34,664 bases of DNA from Parcubacteria group bacterium GW2011_GWD2_38_11 (GTDB lineage: Bacteria; Patescibacteriota; Minisyncoccia; Moranbacterales; GWC2-37-73), in NCBI GenBank assembly GCA_000992325.1, contig LBTZ01000009.1, positions 1 to 34,664 on the forward strand, in the 5' to 3' direction. The stretch's first letter is position 1. Every line of letters starts with the position of its first letter. The translations under genes and the position numbers were made by a program. Below the pieces are notes generated by a model. The model did not search any database. It had not been told where the DNA came from and saw only the letters and a program-made list of their open reading frames with translations. Below, piece after piece: positions 17,521-23,619 of this stretch.

Positions 17521-17699
17521 AGTTTTTAAAGTTTGTAAGGTTATAAGGTTCGTAAAGTTATTGTATCAAATTTTTGCCTTATTGCAAGCAAAAAAACAGC
17601 CCTGTTATCATTCCCACGAAAATGGGAATCAAGAACTGTTTTTTTTCATTTTGCATTATAAACCTTACAAACTTTAAGAACTTTACAAACTTTACAAAC
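17521..17699. repeat. Inverted AT-rich words flanking a hairpin
   Basis: Left-hand words AAAGTTTGTAAGGTTATAAGG (split at 17526-17550) and right-hand words AACCTTACAAACTTTAAG (17660-17677) are near-perfect complements. They bracket the hairpin at 17589-17646. The whole spacer could form one large cruciform. It contains no gene. Confidence 0.45.
17589..17646 (-). terminator. Rho-independent terminator built on a REP-like hairpin
   Basis: Read on the minus strand, AAAAAAACAG and CTGTTTTTTT pair around an inner ATTCCCA/TGGGAAT hairpin, and a run of T follows. It lies downstream of the kinase fragment at 17700 and would end that transcript. Its inner stem resembles the REP-like element at 16155-16223. 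Confidence 0.6.
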
Positions 17700-17942
17700 T
17701 TACCCCATATGCTCTACTGGTATTTCAATAATAAACCTTGATCCCATCCCGGCGCCGTCGGATTCAACCCAGACTTGGCCGTGGTGTGTTTCGGCGATGG
17801 CTTTGCCGACATATAGACCAAGGCCTGTGCCACCGACGTGAAGACGCGACACATCTTTGCCACGAGAAAACTTTTTGAAAAGATATGGAATTTCCTCTTT
17901 TGGAATGCCGATACCGGTGTCTGAAACAGTGATACGAATCAT
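17700..17942 (-). pseudogene. Duplicated 3' end of a sensor histidine kinase gene
   Basis: The 80-codon frame encodes the end of a HATPase_c domain: the G1 box DTGIG, the G2 box GTGLGL and the C-terminus. The phosphoacceptor His and N box are missing, so it cannot be a working kinase alone. It matches the last 80 residues of the complete kinase at 20688-22403 with 78 identities, yet the aligned 260 bases differ at 30 positions, nearly all silent. Homology continues upstream in frame to about 17961 (codons for KSEFGK) and stops close to the TAA of the preceding gene at 17973-17975. This is either the remnant of a second full kinase whose 5' part was replaced by the neighbouring cassette, or a small ATPase-lid protein kept by selection. 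Confidence 0.75.
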
Positions 17943-17972
17943 TTTTCCAAATTCAGATTTTTGTATATAGAG

Positions 17973-18668
17973 TTACTTTTTAATAAAAATGATTGCCTCA
18001 TCTAACAGGTTTTGGAAGTCTTTATTTTTTGACCAAATTTCACCTAGTTTCTTCCTTAGCTTATCATGTTCTGGATATCCACCATCGCCAGATAAAATAA
18101 TTGAATTGAATTCAGCTTGATCCAATAAGAAAGTTAGAGATTCTTTCAAATCCTCAATTTGATCATTTGTCAGACCTTTCTTTTTCAAATAATTTCTATA
18201 GTAATATAAAAACTGAAGATGCATGATCTCGTGGCAAATTGTCGTGATTGAAAATGGAATACTATGCCACATGGAAACCATGAACCAACTTTCCTTTTCA
18301 CTATATGGACACATGAAGCCCGTAGTAAAATAGCAATCAAATTTATCAGTAAAAATAGGCTTTCCAGTTATATCTGAAAGTATTTTGAAATATTTTTCCG
18401 AAACAAGATGCCATGATTTTTCCAGCGCCTGCATTTCACTTTTCATGACTTTACTTTTATATATTTTTTTCGAATCTTTTTCAATATGATTTTCAACGAT
18501 TTTTTGAGCGCCAGCAAAAGTTGCTTTTTCAATTTTAACCAAGAGATCATCTGGGATTTGAGGAATTTGCTCACGCCAATTAAGACCCCAGATATTTTTA
18601 TCCTTGGCAATAAGCACCCAGCTCCAAGCATCCTTTTTTAAATTGTAATTGAAATTTAGTTTATTCAT
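17973..18668 (-). CDS. HEIMH-motif protein, possible metalloprotease
   Basis: The 231-residue protein is not recognised as a named family. It has H146-E-I-M-H150, an HExxH zinc-binding motif in a hydrophobic helix (SITTICHEIMHLQFLYYY, 140-157). A Glu at 176, in DLKES, is a possible third ligand, as in gluzincin peptidases. There is no signal peptide or TM segment, so it should be cytosolic. It is the last gene of the peptide-radical SAM-GNAT cassette, 49 bases after the GNAT gene. Leader cleavage of the precursor peptide is an attractive guess from context only. Its stop lies 12-15 bases from the point where kinase-duplicate homology begins. Confidence 0.6.
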   Translation of the reverse strand: MNKLNFNYNLKKDAWSWVLIAKDKNIWGLNWREQIPQIPDDLLVKIEKATFAGAQKIVENHIEKDSKKIYKSKVMKSEMQALEKSWHLVSEKYFKILSDITGKPIFTDKFDCYFTTGFMCPYSEKESWFMVSMWHSIPFSITTICHEIMHLQFLYYYRNYLKKKGLTNDQIEDLKESLTFLLDQAEFNSIILSGDGGYPEHDKLRKKLGEIWSKNKDFQNLLDEAIIFIKK

Positions 18669-18717
18669 ACCTTAAGTACCCAGGTTCAAGTTTCTATTTA
18701 AAAATGCAAATTTATTT

Positions 18718-19149
18718 TTATATGTTTTTTTCCATTATAGCTTCAGTATATTTCAAATTGAATCCGGATTTTTCATAAAGAGCAACAGCAGAAGCATTGT
18801 CTGTACGAACCTCTAAAGTCAATTTTTCTACTCCCAATTTTCCAGCCTCTTCTTCTAGAAGAGAAAGTGATTGAAAACCATACCCTTTTTTAGTAAAAGG
18901 CTCATCAACCATCATAACAACTCTTCCAATTTTAGATTGAATATTCATAAGAACAACATACCCAATTGGAAGATTATCCAACTTAATACAATAACATTTT
19001 CTATCTTCCTCATTCCGAATCATTTTCAAAGTATCTTCTTCTGTTCTGGCCTGCCTGAGCATGTATTTGCTATTATTGGGGTTGGTATACCAACCCATCA
19101 AGATGGGAAGATATTTTTTATCAAAAATTTCTAAACTAATTTTATTCAT
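18718..19149 (-). CDS. GNAT-family N-acetyltransferase
   Basis: The 143-residue protein has the GNAT layout: an N-terminal beta-alpha region, then motif A with V-x-x-x-x-(K)KGYG (about 88-96, where the acetyl-CoA pyrophosphate loop is usually Q/RxxGxG/A), and the motif B region LTLEVRTDNASAVALYEKSGF, which is typical of RimI-like enzymes acting on protein or small-molecule amines. The substrate is unknown. Its place between the radical SAM gene and the HEIMH gene suggests acylation of the modified peptide, or self-protection. The ATG at 19149 has no good Shine-Dalgarno sequence and follows a strong hairpin (19163-19194). Confidence 0.85.
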   Translation of the reverse strand: MNKISLEIFDKKYLPILMGWYTNPNNSKYMLRQARTEEDTLKMIRNEEDRKCYCIKLDNLPIGYVVLMNIQSKIGRVVMMVDEPFTKKGYGFQSLSLLEEEAGKLGVEKLTLEVRTDNASAVALYEKSGFNLKYTEAIMEKNI

Positions 19150-19162
19150 AATATTTTTAAGT

Positions 19163-19194
19163 TAGGGGGGATTTTTTTCCATAAATCCCCCCTA
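19163..19194 (-). other. 12-bp intercistronic hairpin
   Basis: TAGGGGGGATTT and AAATCCCCCCTA form a perfect 12-bp stem directly after the radical SAM stop codon. No T-run follows on the minus strand (ACTTAAAAATATT leads into the GNAT start), so it looks more like an mRNA processing or stability hairpin than a full terminator. It may lower expression of the two distal genes. Confidence 0.6.
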
Positions 19195-19196
19195 TT

Positions 19197-20195
19197 TTAA
19201 GATTTGCACCAGCAACCTGCATCTTCACCGCAGATACTACCAGTTAAATAATAAGCTGAAGCCCTGCAACCTCCACATTGAAATTTGTAGTCACATGCTC
19301 CGCACTTACCCTGAAGATTTGATCGCAGGGACCTTGCAATAGAAAAGGCCTCAGCATCTCTCCAGATAGATCTTACAGTTTCTCGTTTCACATCTCCACA
19401 ATAAACTGGGAGGCATGGGCACAGCAATACCGAACCGTCTTGGGCGATATACATAATGTTCAATCCGATTGAACATCCACCTACCTTACCTTCCTCAAAT
19501 TCCTGTTCATTTAGCAAAAAACGAGAGAACGGATCACCCAAAGAAAGACGCATATCCAATTCTTTAGCCCTATTGGCCAAAGTAGTAAACAAAACCTTCA
19601 ATTCTTCAGGTTTCAGTAATTCTACTGACCCACCCTTACCTGTTGGAACTACACGCCTGATAGCATAAATACTTGCGCCAATATCATGTGCAAATTCCAG
19701 AAGAGAACTTGCTTCATGTGCGTTCTCCCTGTACACAGTAGTACGAATAGTAACAGGAATTCCAGCATCTATCGCATATTTAATGCCCCTTGTGGCCTTT
19801 TCCCAGGTGCCTGTTTTTCCCCTGATTTTATCATGCAAGGCAGGGTTGAAAGCGTCCAGGGATATTTGCAATCCCTTAATATTTTTATCAGCCAACCGCT
19901 TAGCAATTTCTTGGGTGATCAAAGTTCCGTTTGATAACACATAGACCTCTTCAATTATATCGGTCGCGAGACCAAGAATTAAAAAGAAATCTTTATGCAT
20001 CAATGGCTCACCTCCTGCCAGAGCCACCATCTTACAGCTCATCTGACTCACTTGAGTTATCACTGAAGACCACTGATCAAAACTCATACTATCCGGCAAA
20101 TCTGCCTCATTGGTTTGCCGACAAAATGAGCAAGTCAAGTTACAGTTTTTGGTTAAATCGATTTGACAACTGTCTATCACATCTCGGATATCCAT
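19197..20195 (-). CDS. Radical SAM/SPASM peptide-modifying enzyme
   Basis: The 332-residue enzyme has the radical SAM cluster motif C18-NLT-C22-SF-C25 and the GGEP motif (AGGEPLMH). After the TIM-barrel comes a SPASM domain with extra cysteines for auxiliary Fe-S clusters: GGCSIG, GSVLLCPC, then CGACDYKFQCGGC and a final SICGEDAGC. This arrangement recalls PqqE, mycofactocin MftC and sactipeptide maturases, which crosslink Cys or other side chains in ribosomal peptides. The ATG at 20195 is chosen because GGGAGG lies seven bases upstream; the TTG at 20201 is too close to it. A short Cys-rich peptide gene lies directly upstream, its likely substrate. Its base composition looks less AT-rich than that of its neighbours, which fits gene transfer. 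Confidence 0.9.
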   Translation of the reverse strand: MDIRDVIDSCQIDLTKNCNLTCSFCRQTNEADLPDSMSFDQWSSVITQVSQMSCKMVALAGGEPLMHKDFFLILGLATDIIEEVYVLSNGTLITQEIAKRLADKNIKGLQISLDAFNPALHDKIRGKTGTWEKATRGIKYAIDAGIPVTIRTTVYRENAHEASSLLEFAHDIGASIYAIRRVVPTGKGGSVELLKPEELKVLFTTLANRAKELDMRLSLGDPFSRFLLNEQEFEEGKVGGCSIGLNIMYIAQDGSVLLCPCLPVYCGDVKRETVRSIWRDAEAFSIARSLRSNLQGKCGACDYKFQCGGCRASAYYLTGSICGEDAGCWCKS

Positions 20196-20210
20196 TTTCA
20201 ATCCTCCCTT

Positions 20211-20249
20211 AAAAAAATGCGGGGAAAGCTCTGAAAGAACTTGCCCCGC
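20211..20249 (-). terminator. Terminator/attenuator between peptide and radical SAM genes
   Basis: On the minus strand GCGGGGCAAG pairs with CTTTCCCCGC (6 bp, one mismatch, 3 bp) and is followed by A then TTTTTTT. It lies between the precursor stop (20279) and the radical SAM start (20195). Partial termination here would make far more peptide message than enzyme message, as is common in RiPP operons. Confidence 0.7.
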
Positions 20250-20278
20250 TGGTTTTAGTTTAACCTCTTTGTCTCAGC

Positions 20279-20422
20279 TTAATCGCAACAGATACGACAG
20301 GTGTCGTTTTTGGATTGATTAAATCTGACACTGCAGCCCGAGCTTGAATTGAGTTGCTTAACTTCTTTGAAAACGAAGTCAGGCGGAAGAACAACATCTT
20401 TGACTTGAATAATGGATTTCAT
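20279..20422 (-). CDS. Cys-rich 47-residue RiPP precursor peptide
   Basis: This small gene encodes 47 residues. The first part (about 1-27) is leader-like, with charged and hydrophobic residues (MKSIIQVKDVVLPPDF...). The last 20 residues are core-like and hold all four cysteines (C30, C42, C45, C46), Ser, Thr and Asn, ending in Asp. There is no signal peptide or TM segment. Support for translation is strong: AGGAGG lies five bases before the ATG at 20422, and a near-consensus promoter lies upstream (20556-20584). A radical SAM/SPASM gene follows on the same strand after an attenuator. I infer a substrate for that enzyme, giving thioether (sactipeptide or ranthipeptide) or other Cys crosslinks. 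I recognise no known peptide family. Confidence 0.8.
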   Translation of the reverse strand: MKSIIQVKDVVLPPDFVFKEVKQLNSSSGCSVRFNQSKNDTCRICCD

Positions 20423-20555
20423 AGACTCCTCCTTTCGTAAAAATGGAAAGAACTGCACTTCCCTGAGAAAGTCCCAAGGCCCGAAAATTATCCGATGATA
20501 ACATTCAGAGATCTAACAAAAAATACCAACGATTCTCAATCAGAGCTCTAGGAAT

Positions 20556-20584
20556 ATTATCCATCATAATATGTTTTTAGTCAA
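20556..20584 (-). promoter_or_regulatory. Sigma70-type promoter for the peptide cassette
   Basis: On the minus strand the -35 TTGACT (20579-20584) and -10 GATAAT (20556-20561) are separated by exactly 17 bases. Transcription would start near 20549, leaving a 5' leader of about 125 bases before the peptide ATG. The leader contains GGGACTTTCTCAGGG-type complementarity but no riboswitch that I recognise. Confidence 0.75.
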
Positions 20585-20614
20585 GCAAACTGGCCCACAT
20601 TCAAAATTGTCCAC

Positions 20615-20645
20615 AAAAAATAGCACCGCTAGTGTGCTATTTTTT
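20615..20645. terminator. Bidirectional rho-independent terminator
   Basis: AAAAAATAGCAC and GTGCTATTTTTT form a perfect 12-bp stem with a 7-base loop, giving T-runs on both strands. It lies after the histidine kinase stop (20688) and before the peptide promoter, so it isolates the peptide cassette from kinase transcription. Confidence 0.85.
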
Positions 20646-20687
20646 ATACCTCATAGAAAATAGGAAGAATTCAAAAATTCACCAAAT

Positions 20688-22403
20688 TTACCCCACATGT
20701 TCCACTGGAATCTCGATAATAAAGCGAGAGCCCAGACCGGCGCCATCTGATTCAACCCAAACTTGACCGTGATGTGTTTCGGCGATGGCTTTGCCGACAT
20801 ACAAGCCAAGGCCGGTGCCACCAACATGAAGGCGTGAAACATCTTTTCCACGTGAAAACTTTTTGAAAAGATATGGAATTTCCTCTTTTGGAATGCCGAT
20901 ACCGGTGTCGGAAACCGTGATACGAATCATTTTTCCAAATTCAGATTTTTTTCCAACAATAACAAATCCATTTTCATCAATTACGACGCCATCTTCTCTG
21001 AGTTCAGCTTTGACTGTTGCACCTCCCTTTTCAGTATATTTGAGGGCATTATCGATAAAATTGGAAACCAACTCTCGAATTTTGGAATAATCCATCACAA
21101 TCTCCGGCAAAGGATTTTCAGGCAATTTGATATCCAAATAAAACTTTTTGTTTTTAGCGATTAAAATAAAATTATCATAAAGCTCCTTGATCAATTTTTC
21201 AACACTACCTTTTTCAAAAGAAAATTGCATTCTGCCAGATTCAATGCGTGAAACATTCAAGAGATCCTCAACCAAATTTACCAAGCGCTCTGCCGAAGAA
21301 TACACTTTTTCCAGCGCGCTATGCACACTCTCACTCACCTCTCCATACGACCCTTCCAGCAAAAGCGAAGAGAAACCCTTAATTGCTGTGATCGGCGTGC
21401 GCAATTGATGAGAAGCAATCGAAATAAATTCCGTCTTAGCATTGTCCAATTTTCGCAGCGAATCATTCGCAGTCGCCAATTTGTCAGCCATAAGCTGAAG
21501 CTGTTCTTTTCTTTCAGCCTCTTTTTTGACTGATTTGATCAAGAAATATCCAAATCCAACAGAAAGTGCAAGCGTGATTCCAGTCAAGATCTTGTTTGTA
21601 TCGTTTTCAATAAAGAAAAACTGAGAGCCAATCAAAAGAACCAACGAAACAACCAACGCCTGAGCACCAAGAAGCTTGATCTCAAAAGCATTATATTTCA
21701 CAATCAAAAAAGCAATGGCACCCATAAAAAAAGTCATTCCAAAGAGCCCATATTGATCAATCTCAAAAGCATATGGAACACCCTTATTATCCAAATAACT
21801 TCCCAAAAAGCCGGTTACGAAGTAAGAAAACAAAAATAATTCAATTCCAGCCACTAAATATATTATTTGTTTTTTAAATATTTCTTCCACCTTCTTGTAT
21901 TGAAAAAAAGCAACAAACAATATCCAGACAAGGATAATTAAACTTAATCCATTATAATAATAAACATATTTTATATTATCCACCGCTTCACAATCAACAG
22001 CATTAAAGCTTTTCAGGTAAAATGGCATCAAAAAAATAACTGGCGACAAGAGCAAAAAGATTACACCCTTGGTATTGAAACTTAGATCATCCTTTTTTAT
22101 ATAAACATATGCAAAATAAAAAGATGAAATAAAAATCAAGGATGTCAAAACACCCATCATTGACCAAACAAACATTATCAGCCTACTATCAACACTAATC
22201 CAAGTTATTAAATTGCAAACTAACCATGAAGAAAATATTATTGAAATTGCTAACAATATTCTGCTAGATAAATCCTTACTCTTCAAGAAAACCATAAAGC
22301 CCACCAATAGTGAAATTACGGCCGTGGGTATATGTGAATAATATAACAAACTAGGAATTTCTATATAACAACTTCCGATGTTAGTAATGAGATTGTATTC
22401 CAT
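20688..22403 (-). CDS. Multi-TM sensor histidine kinase
   Basis: The 571-residue membrane kinase has a 7-8 TM N-terminal region (about residues 20-290) of the 7TM sensor type, then a short coiled linker (295-325). The HisKA domain carries H332 (IASHQLRTPITAIKG), and the HATPase_c domain has the N box NFIDNALKYT (449-458), G1 DTGIG (499-503) and G2 GTGLGLY (529-535). It should autophosphorylate in response to a membrane or small-molecule signal. No response regulator is adjacent; the nearest is the double receiver at 14193-14990. It follows the 274-residue gene at 22416 by 12 bases, so the two are an operon. The 3' 260 bases are duplicated at 17700-17961. Confidence 0.93.
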   Translation of the reverse strand: MEYNLITNIGSCYIEIPSLLYYSHIPTAVISLLVGFMVFLKSKDLSSRILLAISIIFSSWLVCNLITWISVDSRLIMFVWSMMGVLTSLIFISSFYFAYVYIKKDDLSFNTKGVIFLLLSPVIFLMPFYLKSFNAVDCEAVDNIKYVYYYNGLSLIILVWILFVAFFQYKKVEEIFKKQIIYLVAGIELFLFSYFVTGFLGSYLDNKGVPYAFEIDQYGLFGMTFFMGAIAFLIVKYNAFEIKLLGAQALVVSLVLLIGSQFFFIENDTNKILTGITLALSVGFGYFLIKSVKKEAERKEQLQLMADKLATANDSLRKLDNAKTEFISIASHQLRTPITAIKGFSSLLLEGSYGEVSESVHSALEKVYSSAERLVNLVEDLLNVSRIESGRMQFSFEKGSVEKLIKELYDNFILIAKNKKFYLDIKLPENPLPEIVMDYSKIRELVSNFIDNALKYTEKGGATVKAELREDGVVIDENGFVIVGKKSEFGKMIRITVSDTGIGIPKEEIPYLFKKFSRGKDVSRLHVGGTGLGLYVGKAIAETHHGQVWVESDGAGLGSRFIIEIPVEHVG

Positions 22404-22415
22404 GCGTATTTGTAT

Positions 22416-23240
22416 TTATTTTAGATTAATATTTTTTAAAGATAAATTATTCTTCACAGCATAATCAATTATGAACTCATTTACATTTGGCGGATAACTC
22501 CACCAATAAAAATCCTCAAGGTCGGTTTGATTTTGTGGATATTGCCTTATAATTAAGGGTTTTAGTCCGAATTTATTCTGAATTTTTTCAATTGCTGGCA
22601 ATATTATATTTTGAGCAAAATCAATATTGCTCTCGTCAACATCAAAAAAAAGTTCACACAACGCTCCATGAGCAACAAAATGAAGCAAGAGATAATAATA
22701 ATAATCTGATGCTTTACCAATATTTTTAAACCAATCAGAATTCTCCAAAAAATCAACTTTATACCCGAGCAAATTAACCAGATTATGATGAAAATCAATC
22801 AGGCTTTCACCATTTTTTAAAACACATTCGCCCAATTTATTTTTTTCATTTTCAGAAAAATTCATAACATCAACCATTGCAGTGGATCCATCCTCCAATG
22901 TTACGCGTAATCGACCCAACCCCTTCTTATCCTCATTGAGATGTGTGAATATATCCTCATGATATTCCAAAACAATTGGCATTGCACCAATATAGTTCGA
23001 ACATTGACAAAAAAAAGTAAACCCATTATCAGGAGAACAAACCTGCCTAAATGAAACCGTCCTCGGAATTTCATAAAATTGAGACATAAACTTCTCACCC
23101 AATTCATCCTCTATTCTCTTTTTCAAATCAGTATCCGCCCATCTCTTTTTTATCTCTTCCCTGGCCTCATCCAAAGACACATATATATCTTCTCCATTCA
23201 TACTTGATATACAATTTAAAAAATATTCAACCAAATCCAC
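22416..23240 (-). CDS. Hypothetical protein, paralogue of 30840-31655
   Basis: I recognise no family for this 274-residue, apparently cytosolic protein. It is clearly related to the protein at 30840-31655. Shared blocks are an N-terminal helix (SLDEAREEIKKRW / PLSVAKEEVWKRW) followed by an ELGE/YLGE turn, a central block (GESLIDFHHNLVNLLGY / GENLVDFHYRLLESYG) and a C-terminal block (FGLKPLIIRQYPQ / FGVKPLIVPLLPQ). The conserved DFH in the middle could be functional. The gene is 12 bases upstream of the sensor kinase, so its product may tune that kinase. The ATG at 23240 has no clear Shine-Dalgarno sequence. Confidence 0.7.
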   Translation of the reverse strand: MDLVEYFLNCISSMNGEDIYVSLDEAREEIKKRWADTDLKKRIEDELGEKFMSQFYEIPRTVSFRQVCSPDNGFTFFCQCSNYIGAMPIVLEYHEDIFTHLNEDKKGLGRLRVTLEDGSTAMVDVMNFSENEKNKLGECVLKNGESLIDFHHNLVNLLGYKVDFLENSDWFKNIGKASDYYYYLLLHFVAHGALCELFFDVDESNIDFAQNIILPAIEKIQNKFGLKPLIIRQYPQNQTDLEDFYWWSYPPNVNEFIIDYAVKNNLSLKNINLK

Positions 23241-23372
23241 ATCTCAATAATACACCAAAATCAACTTTTTGGGAAAAAAGTTCAACCGCACCTTAACTCC
23301 CCAGAAAGTTTATCCACCCTTGGCAGGGAGGTAATTCGTTGGAGATTGAGGAAAATATGTATTTTAGATAAG

Positions 23373-23401
23373 AAAAAATGGGGTGTCTAATTGACACCCC
23401 A
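23373..23401 (-). terminator. Rho-independent terminator after the 56-residue gene
   Basis: On the minus strand TGGGGTGTC/GACACCCCA is a perfect 9-bp stem with a five-base loop, followed by TTTTTTC. It lies eight bases after the stop of the small membrane protein and would end the argS transcript. Confidence 0.88.
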
Positions 23402-23409
23402 TGCCAGAA

Positions 23410-23580
23410 TTATCTGGATTGTTTTTTGCCCGTGAACTTGGAGCACAAATAAAGTATAGCCACAAGAACAGCTAAAACAATTGCTGGAGAAAATTGAAGG
23501 AGTACGGGCACACCCTTTAGACCTTTCAGGTAAGCAGCCCCGTTCCAAAAAGCTCCCGTGTAGTTACAAGGATCTAGCAT
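23410..23580 (-). CDS. Small single-TM protein of 56 residues
   Basis: The frame encodes 56 residues with a mostly polar N-terminus containing one Cys (MLDPCNYTGAFW), one hydrophobic span (about 26-46, ending LAVLVAILYLC) and a basic tail (KFTGKKQSR), so it should sit N-out, C-in in the membrane. Translation is well supported: AAAGGGGGTGAT, almost the exact complement of the 16S rRNA 3' end, lies four bases before the ATG. It is 39 bases downstream of argS and directly before a terminator. Function is unknown; toxin-like, regulatory or structural small membrane proteins are all possible. Confidence 0.7.
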   Translation of the reverse strand: MLDPCNYTGAFWNGAAYLKGLKGVPVLLQFSPAIVLAVLVAILYLCSKFTGKKQSR

Positions 23581-23619
23581 GTTATCACCCCCTTTTTTTC
23601 TGTTTTGACACTTTTTAGG

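Noticed and set aside
23410-23580. The 56-residue protein as a second RiPP precursor
   Set aside because: It has one long hydrophobic span and a basic tail, only two Cys, and belongs to the argS transcript.
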